From: Clavibacter sp. A6099
GTDB lineage: Bacteria > Actinomycetota > Actinomycetes > Actinomycetales > Microbacteriaceae
Direction: 5' to 3'
NCBI RefSeq assembly: GCF_021919125.1
Contig: NZ_CP083439.1
Location: 2,790,001 to 2,854,000 of the forward strand
Length of the DNA: 64,000 nt
Shown: in pieces, positions 56,410 to 64,000 of the stretch
How the letters are laid out: each line of letters begins with the position of its first letter
Position numbering within the stretch: position 1 is the stretch's first letter
Translations under genes and position numbers: made by a program
Notes under the pieces: generated by a model
Database searches by the model: none
What the model saw: the letters and a program-made list of their open reading frames with translations, nothing else
Told to the model about the DNA's origin: nothing

Positions 56410-57369
56410 ATGCCAGACACCGCGACGGGACACCCGACGAGCCACGGCAACGTCTCCCCGTTCGTGGAGATCGCCCGTGCCGACTGGGCGGCCCTCGCGC
56501 CCGCCACGCACCTCCCGCTGCGGGAGACGGAGCTGGTGCAGCTGCGCGGCATCGGCGACCGGCTCGACATGCACGAGGTCGAGGACGTGTACCTCCCGCT
56601 GAGCCGCCTGCTCAACCTCTACGTCACGGGCACGAAGAAGCTGCACCGGGACACGAGCGCCTTCCTGGGCGAGCGCGCCAAGAGCACGCCGTTCGTCATC
56701 GGCGTGGCGGGATCCGTGGCCGTCGGCAAGTCGACCGTCGCCCGCCTCCTGCGCGAGATGCTGGCGCGCTGGGACGACACCCCCCGCGTCGAGCTCGTGA
56801 CCACCGACGGATTCCTGCACCCGAACGCCGAGCTCGAGCGCCGCGGCCTCATGGAGCGGAAGGGCTTCCCCGAGTCCTACGACCGGCGGGCGCTGCTGCG
56901 GTTCGTCACGCAGGTCAAGAGCGGCGTACCCGAGGTCCGCGCGCCGTTCTACTCGCACCTCGCCTACGACATCGTCCCGGGCGCCGAGGTGGTCGTCCGC
57001 CAGCCGGACGTCCTCATCATCGAGGGCCTCAACGTGCTCCAGCCGGCGGCGTCCGGCGCGAAGCTCGCCGTCAGCGACCTCTTCGACTTCTCGATCTACG
57101 TCGACGCCCGCACCCACGACATCGCGCAGTGGTACGAGGAGCGGTTCCTGAGCCTCCAGCGCGGCGCGTTCAGCAACCCGCGCTCCTACTTCCACCGGTA
57201 CGCGGAGCTCAGCCCGGCCGAGGCCGTGGCGCGTGCGCGCGGGATCTGGTCGGCCATCAACGAGCCGAACCTCGAGCAGAACATCCGCCCCACCCGCTCG
57301 CGCGCGACGCTCGTGCTGCGGAAGGACGCCGACCACTCGGTCGCGAACGTCCTCCTCCGCAAGCTCTGA
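56410..57369 (+). CDS. coaA: Type I pantothenate kinase
   Basis: First step of CoA synthesis: ATP-dependent phosphorylation of pantothenate. 319 residues. P-loop GSVAVGKST at 101-109, [17 protein letters not shown] and IIEGLNVLQ are all typical of the bacterial type I enzyme, which CoA inhibits by feedback. Divergent from glmS and convergent with glmM; only 32 bp separate its stop from that of glmM, with just a weak CCCGC/GCGGG stem. Confidence 0.96.
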   Translation: MPDTATGHPTSHGNVSPFVEIARADWAALAPATHLPLRETELVQLRGIGDRLDMHEVEDVYLPLSRLLNLYVTGTKKLHRDTSAFLGERAKSTPFVIGVAGSVAVGKSTVARLLREMLARWDDTPRVELVTTDGFLHPNAELERRGLMERKGFPESYDRRALLRFVTQVKSGVPEVRAPFYSHLAYDIVPGAEVVVRQPDVLIIEGLNVLQPAASGAKLAVSDLFDFSIYVDARTHDIAQWYEERFLSLQRGAFSNPRSYFHRYAELSPAEAVARARGIWSAINEPNLEQNIRPTRSRATLVLRKDADHSVANVLLRKL

Positions 57370-57401
57370 CCCCGACCCGGTCCCGCTGGACGGCGGGAGG
57401 G

Positions 57402-58751
57402 CTAGATGGCCAGGCGCTCCGTCACGAGGGCGGCCAGCTCCTGCGCGTGCCGCTCGGCGGTGGTCTGGTCTGCGGCCTCCACCATCACGCGGATCATCGG
57501 CTCGGTGCCCGAGGCGCGCATGAGGATCCGGCCGGTGTCGCCGAGCTCGGCCTCCGCGCGCGCGACGGCCGCGTTCAGCTCGGCGTCGTCGCCCACGCGA
57601 TCGCGGTCGACGCCGCGCACGTTGATCATCACCTGCGGGTAGACGGTCATCACCGAGGCGAGCTCGTGCAGGCTCTTCCCCGTGGCCGCCATCTCCCCGA
57701 GCAGCTGGATCCCCGTGAGGATCCCGTCGCCGGTCGTCGCGTGCTCCGCGATGACGAGGTGGCCCGACTGCTCGCCGCCGAGGGAGTAGCCGCCCTCGTT
57801 CATGGCCTCGAGCACGTAGCGGTCGCCGACGCGGGTCTGCATCACGGCGATGTCGTTCTCGGCCATCGCGATGCGGAGGCCGAGGTTGCTCATGACGGTC
57901 GCGACGAGCGTCCGCTCCGCCAGCAGGCCGCGGCGGGCCATCGAGAGCGCGAGGACGGCCATGATCTGGTCGCCGTCGATGATGGCGCCCGTGTGGTCGA
58001 CCGCGAGGCAGCGGTCGGCGTCGCCGTCGTGCGCGATGCCCACGTCCGCGCCGTGCGCGAGGACCGCCTCGGCCAGGAGGTCGAGGTGCGTCGACCCGAC
58101 CCGGTCGTTGATGTTCATGCCGTCGGGATCGTTGCCGATGACCGTGACGCGCGCGCCCGCGTCCGTGAAGACCTCGGGGCTGATCCCGGCTGCGGCGCCG
58201 TGCGCGCAGTCGAGGACCACGTGGATCCCGTCGAGCCGGTGCTGCAGCGTGCCGAGAAGGTGGAGGACGTAGCGGTCCTCGGCGTCCGCGAAGCGGCGGA
58301 TGCGGCCGACGTCGGCTCCCGTGGGGAGCAGGACGGGCTGGCTCAGCTGCGCCTCGATGCGGTCCTCGAGCTCGTCGGCGAGCTTCCGTCCGCCTGCGGC
58401 GAAGAACTTGATCCCGTTGTCGGGAGCGGGGTTGTGCGACGCGGAGATCATCACGCCGAAGTCGGCGTCGAAGTCCGCGATGAGGTACGCCGTGGCCGGC
58501 GTCGGGATGACCCCGGCGTCGAACACGTCGACGCCGGAGCTCGCGAGGCCGGCGGCCACGGCCGCCGCGATGAACTCGCCGGACACCCGGGGATCCCGGG
58601 CGACGACCGCGATGGGTCGTCGCCCGGCATCCCGGGCGTCCTGGCCGAGCACGTGCGCGGCGGCCTGGGCCAGGCGAAGGGCGAGGTCCGCGGTGATGGT
58701 CTCGCCGTTGGCGAGTCCGCGGACGCCGTCCGTGCCGAAGAGCCGGGGCAT
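57402..58751 (-). CDS. glmM: Phosphoglucosamine mutase
   Basis: Converts GlcN-6-P to GlcN-1-P, the step after GlmS; 449 residues. The phospho-Ser is 105 in [15 protein letters not shown]; the Mg-binding loop DGDADRC and the sugar-binding GGEQSGH are present; C-terminal [12 protein letters not shown] binds phosphate. ATG 23 nt after rpsI stop, so it is the distal gene of the rplM-rpsI operon, a common actinobacterial order. Confidence 0.97.
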   Translation of the reverse strand: MPRLFGTDGVRGLANGETITADLALRLAQAAAHVLGQDARDAGRRPIAVVARDPRVSGEFIAAAVAAGLASSGVDVFDAGVIPTPATAYLIADFDADFGVMISASHNPAPDNGIKFFAAGGRKLADELEDRIEAQLSQPVLLPTGADVGRIRRFADAEDRYVLHLLGTLQHRLDGIHVVLDCAHGAAAGISPEVFTDAGARVTVIGNDPDGMNINDRVGSTHLDLLAEAVLAHGADVGIAHDGDADRCLAVDHTGAIIDGDQIMAVLALSMARRGLLAERTLVATVMSNLGLRIAMAENDIAVMQTRVGDRYVLEAMNEGGYSLGGEQSGHLVIAEHATTGDGILTGIQLLGEMAATGKSLHELASVMTVYPQVMINVRGVDRDRVGDDAELNAAVARAEAELGDTGRILMRASGTEPMIRVMVEAADQTTAERHAQELAALVTERLAI

Positions 58752-58774
58752 GAGTGCCGGAGTACCCGAGCGCC

Positions 58775-59260
58775 TTAGCGCTTCGAGAACTGGGGCGCCT
58801 TGCGGGCCTTCTTGAGTCCGGCCTTCTTGCGCTCCTTGACGCGCGCGTCACGGCTGAGGAAGCCGTTCTTCTTCAGCACGGCGCGGTTGTTCTCCTCGTC
58901 GATCTCGTTGAGGGCGCGGGCGATGCCGAGGCGCAGGGCGCCGGCCTGGCCGGAGGGGCCGCCGCCGGAGATGCGCGCGACCACGTCGTAGCTGCCGAGG
59001 AGGTCGAGCACCTTGAAGGGGTCGTTCACGAGCTGCTGGTGCAGCTTGTTGGGGAAGTAGTCCGCGAACTCACGGCCGTTGACCGTGATCGAGCCGGAGC
59101 CGGGGACGAGGCGCACGCGGGCGATGGCCTGCTTGCGTCGTCCGACGGCGCCGCCGGACACGTTGAGGACCGCGCGGGGGGCCTTGGGGGCCTCCTCGTT
59201 CGGGGTCTCGGTCGAGAAGCTCTCGGGAGCCACGTCGAGGGAGTCTGAGATCTGAGCCAC
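58775..59260 (-). CDS. rpsI: 30S ribosomal protein S9
   Basis: 161 residues. An about 30-residue acidic N-terminal extension precedes the core ([40 protein letters not shown]). The C-terminus [12 protein letters not shown] is the universal S9 tail that reaches the P-site tRNA. GTG start, 50 nt after rplM. Confidence 0.97.
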   Translation of the reverse strand: MAQISDSLDVAPESFSTETPNEEAPKAPRAVLNVSGGAVGRRKQAIARVRLVPGSGSITVNGREFADYFPNKLHQQLVNDPFKVLDLLGSYDVVARISGGGPSGQAGALRLGIARALNEIDEENNRAVLKKNGFLSRDARVKERKKAGLKKARKAPQFSKR

Positions 59261-59310
59261 TGGGTTCGATTCCTTCTGAGGTCTTTGGTCGTCGCTGTCG
59301 GCAGCCGGAG

Positions 59311-59757
59311 CTACTGAGCGACCTGGCCGAGGGTGTACGGGGTGGGCTGCTGAGCAGCGTGGGGGTGCTCGGGGCCCGCGTAGACCTTGAGCTTCTTCAG
59401 CTGCGCCGCACCCAGCGAGTTCTTCGGCAGCATGCCGCGGATGGCCTTCTCGACCGCGCGCGTGGGGTGCTTCTCGAGCATCTCGACGTAGGTGGTGGCC
59501 GTGAGGCCGCCCGGGTAGCCGGAGTGGCGGTAGGCCAGCTTCTTCTCGAGCTTCTGGCCCGTGAGCGCCACCTTCTCGGCGTTGACGATGATCACGAAGT
59601 CGCCCATGTCCATGTGGGGGGCGAACGTGGCCTTGTGCTTGCCGCGCAGGAGCGCGGCGGCGTGGCTGGCGAGACGGCCGAGGACGATGTCCGTGGCGTC
59701 GATGACGACCCAGTCGTGCTGGACCTCACTGGCCTTGGGGGAATAGGTGCGCGTCAT
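59311..59757 (-). CDS. rplM: 50S ribosomal protein L13
   Basis: 148 residues. [41 protein letters not shown] and the MLPKNSLG segment are L13 hallmarks. ATG start with a GAAGG about 12 nt upstream; the preceding in-frame stretch lacks homology. First gene of rplM-rpsI-glmM, behind a leader of about 120 nt. Confidence 0.97.
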   Translation of the reverse strand: MTRTYSPKASEVQHDWVVIDATDIVLGRLASHAAALLRGKHKATFAPHMDMGDFVIIVNAEKVALTGQKLEKKLAYRHSGYPGGLTATTYVEMLEKHPTRAVEKAIRGMLPKNSLGAAQLKKLKVYAGPEHPHAAQQPTPYTLGQVAQ

Positions 59758-59887
59758 TGATCTGACTGCCTTCTTTTCGAGGTGAGATGGTCGTGGATCC
59801 CGCTCCGTGGGCGTTCTGACGAGAACGCATCCGGTGGAGGGCTCAACCTTGTACGTCGCCGCGCGCATGCGTGCAGACAACCGGTTC

Positions 59888-59916
59888 AGAGTACGCGATC
59901 CGGGACGATCAGGCAA
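59888..59916 (-). promoter_or_regulatory. rplM-rpsI promoter
   Basis: -35 TTGCCT (59911-59916), 17-bp spacer, -10 TACTCT (59888-59893). The -35 lies in the last codons of truA. Confidence 0.5.
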
Positions 59917-60913
59917 TCCCGGGCGTGTCGGCCAGCCGGGCGAGGTCGCGGGCGGCCGTCGCGGCGCCCTCCGAGATCGTGTCCACCTCGTGCGCGCCGC
60001 GCCTGGCGCGCGTGATCTCGTTCCGCGCTCGGAGCTCGGCGTCCGGCGGGTAGCCCACCCGCTCGAGCACCAGGCCGCGCGCGGGCATCACGGTGAACTC
60101 GCTCGTGCGCTCGCGCAGCTCCAGCAGCTCGCGGAGCCGGGCGACCCCGACGCGGCCGGACGCCGCGGCGACGCACGCGCCGACGAGCGCGCGCACCATG
60201 CTGTGGCAGAACGCGTCCGCGCGGACCGCCGCCTCGAGCGCGCCGTCGGCCGCGCGGGTCCAGGTCAGCTCCTGGAGCGTGCGGATGGTCGAGGCCCCCT
60301 CGCGCGGCTTGCAGTACGCGGCGAAGTCGTGCAGGCCGAGGAGCGCGTCGGCCGCCTGCTGCAGCACGGCGGCGTCGAGCGCCACCGGCAGCTCCACCGT
60401 GCGATGCCGCTGGAGGGGGTCGCGGGGGCCGTCGACGTCGGAGATCCGGTAGCGGTACGCCCGCCAGGTCGCGGAGAAGCGCGCGTCGAACCCGTCGGGG
60501 GCGGGGGCGCAGGCGAGCACCACGACGTCGGACCTGGCGCCGAGCACGCCGTTCAGCCGGCGCGCGAGGGCCGCGGCGGCGCGCTCGACGGAGGGGACGT
60601 GCGCCCCCTCCCCCGCGTCGGCCTCGGCCGCGCGACCCCGCGGCGGCCGGTCGAGGGACGCGATCTGCGCATCCGTGAGGTCGAGGTGCGCGACCTGCCC
60701 GGTCGCGTGGACGCCCGCGTCGGTCCGTCCGGCGACCACGAGCGTCGGCGCCGGCGGCGTGCGCGCGAGCAGCTGCGCGAGCGCGTCCTCGAGCGCGCCC
60801 TGCACGGTGCGGAGCCCCGGCTGCTTCGCCCAGCCGGCGAAGCCCGTGCCGTCGTACGCGATGTCGAGGCGGAGGCGCGCGCAGGCGTCCCCCGCCTCGG
60901 CATCCGCGCTCAT
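59909..60913 (-). CDS. truA: tRNA pseudouridine(38-40) synthase
   Basis: 334 residues. [18 protein letters not shown] at the N-terminus and the catalytic Asp65 in [12 protein letters not shown]-like [14 protein letters not shown] and [11 protein letters not shown] are conserved. An insertion of about 20 residues (near 85-105, Glu/Ala/Gly-rich) is not in E. coli TruA. ATG overlaps the upstream acetyltransferase stop by 4 nt. Confidence 0.94.
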   Translation of the reverse strand: MSADAEAGDACARLRLDIAYDGTGFAGWAKQPGLRTVQGALEDALAQLLARTPPAPTLVVAGRTDAGVHATGQVAHLDLTDAQIASLDRPPRGRAAEADAGEGAHVPSVERAAAALARRLNGVLGARSDVVVLACAPAPDGFDARFSATWRAYRYRISDVDGPRDPLQRHRTVELPVALDAAVLQQAADALLGLHDFAAYCKPREGASTIRTLQELTWTRAADGALEAAVRADAFCHSMVRALVGACVAAASGRVGVARLRELLELRERTSEFTVMPARGLVLERVGYPPDAELRARNEITRARRGAHEVDTISEGAATAARDLARLADTPGIA

Positions 60914-62001
60914 CGGGCGGCGGATCCCCGCGGCGGCGTCATGCCGACCTCGCGCTCGTACACGGCCGAGCGGCTCGCCTGCGTGAAGCCGAGGTGCTCG
61001 TACAGGTCGAGCGCGCCGGTGGGGCTGTCGGAGTCGACGTCGAGGACGGCGCGCTGGACGCCCTCCGCGGCGGACCCCGCGAGCGCGGTGGACAGGAGCG
61101 CCTGCGCGAGGCGGCGGCCGCGGAACTCGCGCCGCACGCCGACGAGGGCGATGTAGGTGGACGTGTAGCCCGCGGCCTCCCAGTTGTCCGGGTAGGCCTC
61201 CGCCATCGCGAACCCGGCGACCACGGCGTCCTCGCCGTCGCCCGTCACCGCGATGACCGAGAGGTCGTGGCGCGCGGTCGGCAGCGACAGGTACGCGTCC
61301 CAGCGCTCGACGCTGACGGGCTCGGATCCCCAGTGGTCGCGGAACGCCTCGTTCTTCGCGAGCCGCGTGCGCTCCCACCACTCGCGCGTGACGGGGATGA
61401 GGCGGAGGCCCTCGGGCGCCGGCACGTCGGGCAGCTCCGTCCCGAGGTCGCGGTGCATCTCGATGAAGTAGCGGCTCGGGGTGAACCCGCGCGACTCGAG
61501 GAGGGCGACGTGGCCCGCGGAGTCGACCTGCACGTCCGCCCCCATGAGCGTCGGGACCGGCTCCTCGATGTGCGGGGCGGGCTGGGCCACGGCGAGGGAC
61601 TGCGTGGCGCGCGCGATCTGCCAGTCGAGCAGCCGTCCGCCGATGCCGCGTCGCCGGGCGTCGGGGCGGACCGAGCCGGACACGTTCGCGCGGACGGCGG
61701 TCTCGTCATCCGGCTTGACGACGGCGACGCCCTCGGCCACGAGGCGCCCGTCGGCGTCGACGGCCACGATCGTGTCGCGCGCGAGGTCGACGAAGGAGAA
61801 GCCCTGCGCCATCACGATCTCGTCGCGGGTGGCGCGGTATTCCGGGTGGTCGGCGTCGGCCACGAGGCCCGAGAGCTCGACGAGCGCGTCGACGTCGCCA
61901 GGGGAGATCGGTCGCCACGTGATCCCCTCCGGCCCCTCGGGGAGCGGGATCGGCGCGGTGGAGGAGGGATCGTCCGGCATGGTCGTGCTGCTGTCGGTCA
62001 T
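60910..62001 (-). CDS. Double-GNAT acetyltransferase
   Basis: 363 residues with two GNAT folds in tandem. The first is about 25-175 (RPDARRRGIGGRLLDW acetyl-CoA loop) and the second about 195-350 (REFRGRRLAQALL loop; LYEHLGF). The two-domain layout recalls mycothiol synthase MshD, but diagnostic residues for that cannot be confirmed by eye, so the substrate is left open. The ATG at 62001 lies 6 nt after TACCCT (leaderless). Coupled to truA. Confidence 0.82.
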   Translation of the reverse strand: MTDSSTTMPDDPSSTAPIPLPEGPEGITWRPISPGDVDALVELSGLVADADHPEYRATRDEIVMAQGFSFVDLARDTIVAVDADGRLVAEGVAVVKPDDETAVRANVSGSVRPDARRRGIGGRLLDWQIARATQSLAVAQPAPHIEEPVPTLMGADVQVDSAGHVALLESRGFTPSRYFIEMHRDLGTELPDVPAPEGLRLIPVTREWWERTRLAKNEAFRDHWGSEPVSVERWDAYLSLPTARHDLSVIAVTGDGEDAVVAGFAMAEAYPDNWEAAGYTSTYIALVGVRREFRGRRLAQALLSTALAGSAAEGVQRAVLDVDSDSPTGALDLYEHLGFTQASRSAVYEREVGMTPPRGSAAR

Positions 62002-62007
62002 CCGTCC

Positions 62008-62013
62008 AGGGTA
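62008..62013 (-). promoter_or_regulatory. -10 element (TACCCT) of a leaderless start
   Basis: TACCCT, 6 nt, ATG (62001). Confidence 0.5.
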
Positions 62014-62052
62014 CCGGGACCGCGTGAGCCGCCGCCGGGCCGTCCGGACGCA

Positions 62053-62090
62053 CGAGAGCCCCCGTCGCGCAGGGCGGCGGGGGCTCTCGG
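62053..62090 (-). terminator. Terminator after rplQ
   Basis: 12-bp outer stem CGAGAGCCCCCG / CGGGGGCTCTCG with a partly paired interior, 15 nt past the rplQ stop. Shares the CGGACGCACGAGAGCCC flank. Confidence 0.8.
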
Positions 62091-62105
62091 GATGGTGCGG
62101 TGCTG

Positions 62106-62669
62106 CTACTTGTCGGACTTCTCCGCGGCGTCGGCCTCGACCTCGGCGGCGGCCTCGTCGGTCGCCTCCGCGGGGGTCTCGTCGGTGTGCTCGACGGCGT
62201 CGGTCTCCTCGACCGGCACGTCGGACTCCTCCGTGGGTGCCTCGGCGACCGGGGCCGCGGCGGCCGGAGCCGTCGCGGTGGAGGTGCGCGAGGAGCGGAC
62301 CTTCGGGGTCACGGGCTCGAGCACGAGCTCGATCTGCACCATGGGGGCGTTGTCGCCCTTGCGGAAGCCGAGCTTCGTGATGCGGGTGTAGCCGCCGTCG
62401 CGCTCGGCGACGAGGGGCGCGATCTCCGTGAAGAGCTCGTGCACGACGCTCTTCGAGGGGATGATGCCCATGACGCGGCGGCGGGCGTGCAGGTCGCCGC
62501 GCTTGGCGAACGTCACGAGGCGCTCGGCGACGGGACGCAGGCGCTTGGCCTTCGTCTCGGTCGTCTTGATGGACTTGTGCTCGAAGAGGCTCTGGGCCAG
62601 GTTCGCGAGCATGAGGCGCTCGTGCGCCGGGCCGCCTCCGAGGCGGGGACCCTTGGTGGGCTTGGGCAT
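62106..62669 (-). CDS. rplQ: 50S ribosomal protein L17
   Basis: 187 residues. The core (1-about 118) has [21 protein letters not shown] and the [24 protein letters not shown] segment. The C-terminal about 65 residues are an Ala/Glu/Thr/Val-rich acidic extension absent from E. coli L17 (127 residues) but common in Actinobacteria. Last gene of the rpsK-rpoA-rplQ cluster, with a terminator behind. Confidence 0.97.
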   Translation of the reverse strand: MPKPTKGPRLGGGPAHERLMLANLAQSLFEHKSIKTTETKAKRLRPVAERLVTFAKRGDLHARRRVMGIIPSKSVVHELFTEIAPLVAERDGGYTRITKLGFRKGDNAPMVQIELVLEPVTPKVRSSRTSTATAPAAAAPVAEAPTEESDVPVEETDAVEHTDETPAEATDEAAAEVEADAAEKSDK

Positions 62670-62721
62670 GGTCTTGTCTCCGTAAGTGTCGAAAGAAGGC
62701 GTACGGCCGAGGCCGGACGGA

Positions 62722-63717
62722 TCAGTTGGTGGTGGTCTCGTCCTCGTCGTAGCTGTAGTAGTGCGCGCCGTCGAAGCCGGGGACGGCGTCCTTCAGCGAC
62801 AGACCGAGCTCGACCAGCTTGTCCTTGACCTCATCCACCGACTTCTGTCCGAAGTTGCGGATGTTCATGAGCTGCGTCTCCGAGAGGGCGACGAGCTCGC
62901 TGACGTTGTTGATGCCCTCGCGCTTGAGGCAGTTGTACGACCGCACCGAGAGGTCGAGGTCCTCGATGGGCATCGACAGCTCGGAGCTGAGGACGGCGTC
63001 GACCGGCGCGGGGCCGATCTCGATGCCCTCTGCGGCCGAGTTGAGCTCGCGCGCCAGGCCGAACAGCTCGGTGAGCGTGCGGCCGGCGGACGCGATGGCG
63101 TCGCGCGGCGTGATGGCCGACTTCGTCTCGACGTCGACCACGAGGCGGTCGAAGTCGGTGCGCTCGCCGGCACGGGTGGCCTCGACGCGGTAGGTGACCT
63201 TGAGCACGGGCGAGTAGATCGAGTCGACCGGGATCTGGCCCGCCTCGCTGAACTCGCTGCGGTTCTGGGTCGCCGAGACGTAGCCGCGGCCGCGCTCGAT
63301 CGTGAGCTCCAGCTCGAACTTCGCCTTCTCGTTGAGCGTGGCGATGACTAGCTCGGGGTTGTGGATCTCGACGCCGGCCGGAGCCGAGATGTCGGCGGCC
63401 GTGACCTGGCCAGCACCCTGCTTGCGCAGGTACGCGGTGATCGGCTCGTCGTGCTCGCTCGAGACGACGAGGCCCTTGATGTTGAGGATGATCTCGGTCA
63501 CGTCCTCCTTCACGCCGGGGACGGTGCTGAACTCGTGCAGCACGCCGTCGATCCGGATGCTGGTGACGGCCGCGCCGGGGATGGACGAGAGGAGCGTGCG
63601 GCGGAGCGAGTTGCCGAGCGTGTAGCCGAAGCCGGGCTCGAGCGGCTCGATGACGAACCGCGAGCGGAACTCCGAGATGGACTCCTCGGTGAGGGTGGGG
63701 CGCTGCGCAATGAGCAC
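62722..63717 (-). CDS. rpoA: RNA polymerase alpha subunit
   Basis: 331 residues. The N-terminal dimerisation domain (about 1-230) has [28 protein letters not shown]. The C-terminal DNA/activator-binding domain (about 250-312) has [20 protein letters not shown] and [15 protein letters not shown] start with AAAGGAAA 7 nt upstream; the 32 upstream codons in frame are non-homologous. Confidence 0.98.
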   Translation of the reverse strand: MLIAQRPTLTEESISEFRSRFVIEPLEPGFGYTLGNSLRRTLLSSIPGAAVTSIRIDGVLHEFSTVPGVKEDVTEIILNIKGLVVSSEHDEPITAYLRKQGAGQVTAADISAPAGVEIHNPELVIATLNEKAKFELELTIERGRGYVSATQNRSEFSEAGQIPVDSIYSPVLKVTYRVEATRAGERTDFDRLVVDVETKSAITPRDAIASAGRTLTELFGLARELNSAAEGIEIGPAPVDAVLSSELSMPIEDLDLSVRSYNCLKREGINNVSELVALSETQLMNIRNFGQKSVDEVKDKLVELGLSLKDAVPGFDGAHYYSYDEDETTTN

Positions 63718-63819
63718 TGTGTTGTTTCCTTTCGGCGAGGCGTCCGCTATATGACGCCTGCGATGCCCCCCGGGTGGCGGCCCGGGCGGGTAGTGAATTG
63801 GTCGATCGGACACACGGCG

Positions 63820-63870
63820 GATCGGCCGACGCCGTCCCCTCCTGGTGGAGCGGGACGGCAGCGGCCGATC
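63820..63870 (-). promoter_or_regulatory. Long hairpin in the rpsK-rpoA spacer
   Basis: Two 19-nt arms (63820-63838 and 63852-63870) pair with two mismatches. The loop contains a further CTCC/GGAG stem. Located in the 161-nt gap between rpsK and rpoA, it could be a partial terminator, processing site or ribosomal-protein binding site. Confidence 0.5.
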
Positions 63871-63878
63871 AGCGCGAG

Positions 63879-64000
63879 CTAGACGCGGCGGCGCTTGGGC
63901 GGGCGGCAGCCGTTGTGCGCCTGCGGGGTGACGTCGTTGATCGAGCCCACCTCGAGGCCGGCGGCCTGGAGCGAGCGGATCGCGGTCTCGCGGCCGGAGC
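63879..64000 (-). CDS. rpsK: 30S ribosomal protein S11 (5' part outside window)
   Basis: Only the last 40 codons are present. [20 protein letters not shown] and [18 protein letters not shown] are the invariant S11 C-terminus. It continues beyond the right edge, so its start is not visible. It precedes rpoA as in the conserved alpha operon. Confidence 0.96.

Overview
The window is a GC-rich actinobacterial chromosome segment. Family-level clues are the 5S-23S-16S rRNA operon without spacer tRNAs, frequent GTG/TTG starts, many leaderless starts, a sucCD-perM-purN-purH block shared with other Actinobacteria, and Microbacteriaceae-style gene fusions. The overall gene content fits Microbacteriaceae and most likely Clavibacter or a close relative. 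The genus call is inference; no database was searched. No insertion sequence, prophage, integrase, CRISPR array or tRNA gene was seen.

Layout. 1-5.1 kb: a secreted subtilase cut by the window edge, isocitrate dehydrogenase, a GNAT protein with an alkyltransferase-like protein, and a small lipoprotein. 5.1-9.3 kb: a heterodimeric ABC exporter preceded by a candidate leader peptide and hairpin. 9.3-10.7 kb: a membrane-anchored dimethylargininase-like protein. 10.8-16.5 kb: the rRNA operon, on the minus strand, with its promoter. 16.7-22.5 kb: purH-purN-perM and sucD-sucC. 22.7-30.2 kb: an MpaB-like protein, an LPXTG thioester-type surface protein, PcrA helicase, a glycerophosphodiesterase and a Bax-inhibitor-like membrane protein. 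30.2-39.4 kb: guaA, DUF3817, SURF1, a KhtTU-like antiporter pair, guaB3, an AbiEi-like protein and guaB. 39.6-45.4 kb: a branched-chain amino-acid uptake locus with a signal-peptide-bearing LivH fusion and a convergent livK. 45.5-48.8 kb: rarD, a solitary CIRCE-controlled groES, a THUMP-like methyltransferase and a DUF4190 protein. 48.9-58.8 kb: the t6A and cell-envelope block (rimI-tsaD fusion, tsaB, alr-tsaE fusion, second alr, acpS, glmS, then coaA and glmM). 58.8-64 kb: rpsI, rplM, truA, a double-GNAT protein, rplQ, rpoA and the end of rpsK.

How the genes work together. Purine synthesis is heavily represented: PurN and PurH finish IMP, GuaB and GuaA make GMP, and GuaB3 probably salvages or interconverts nucleotides. 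GlmS and GlmM feed UDP-GlcNAc, and two alanine racemases supply D-Ala for peptidoglycan. TsaB, TsaD and TsaE make tRNA t6A. Icd and SucCD belong to the TCA cycle. LivHMGF with LivK imports branched-chain amino acids.

The most unusual points are the leader peptide and hairpin before the exporter, the LivH fusion with an exported domain, the membrane-DDAH fusion, tandem alanine racemases with one fused to TsaE, the RimI-TsaD fusion, paired CIRCE operators around a groES lacking groEL, and a repeated leaderless promoter design (TANNNT, 6 nt, start codon) that settles several start sites.
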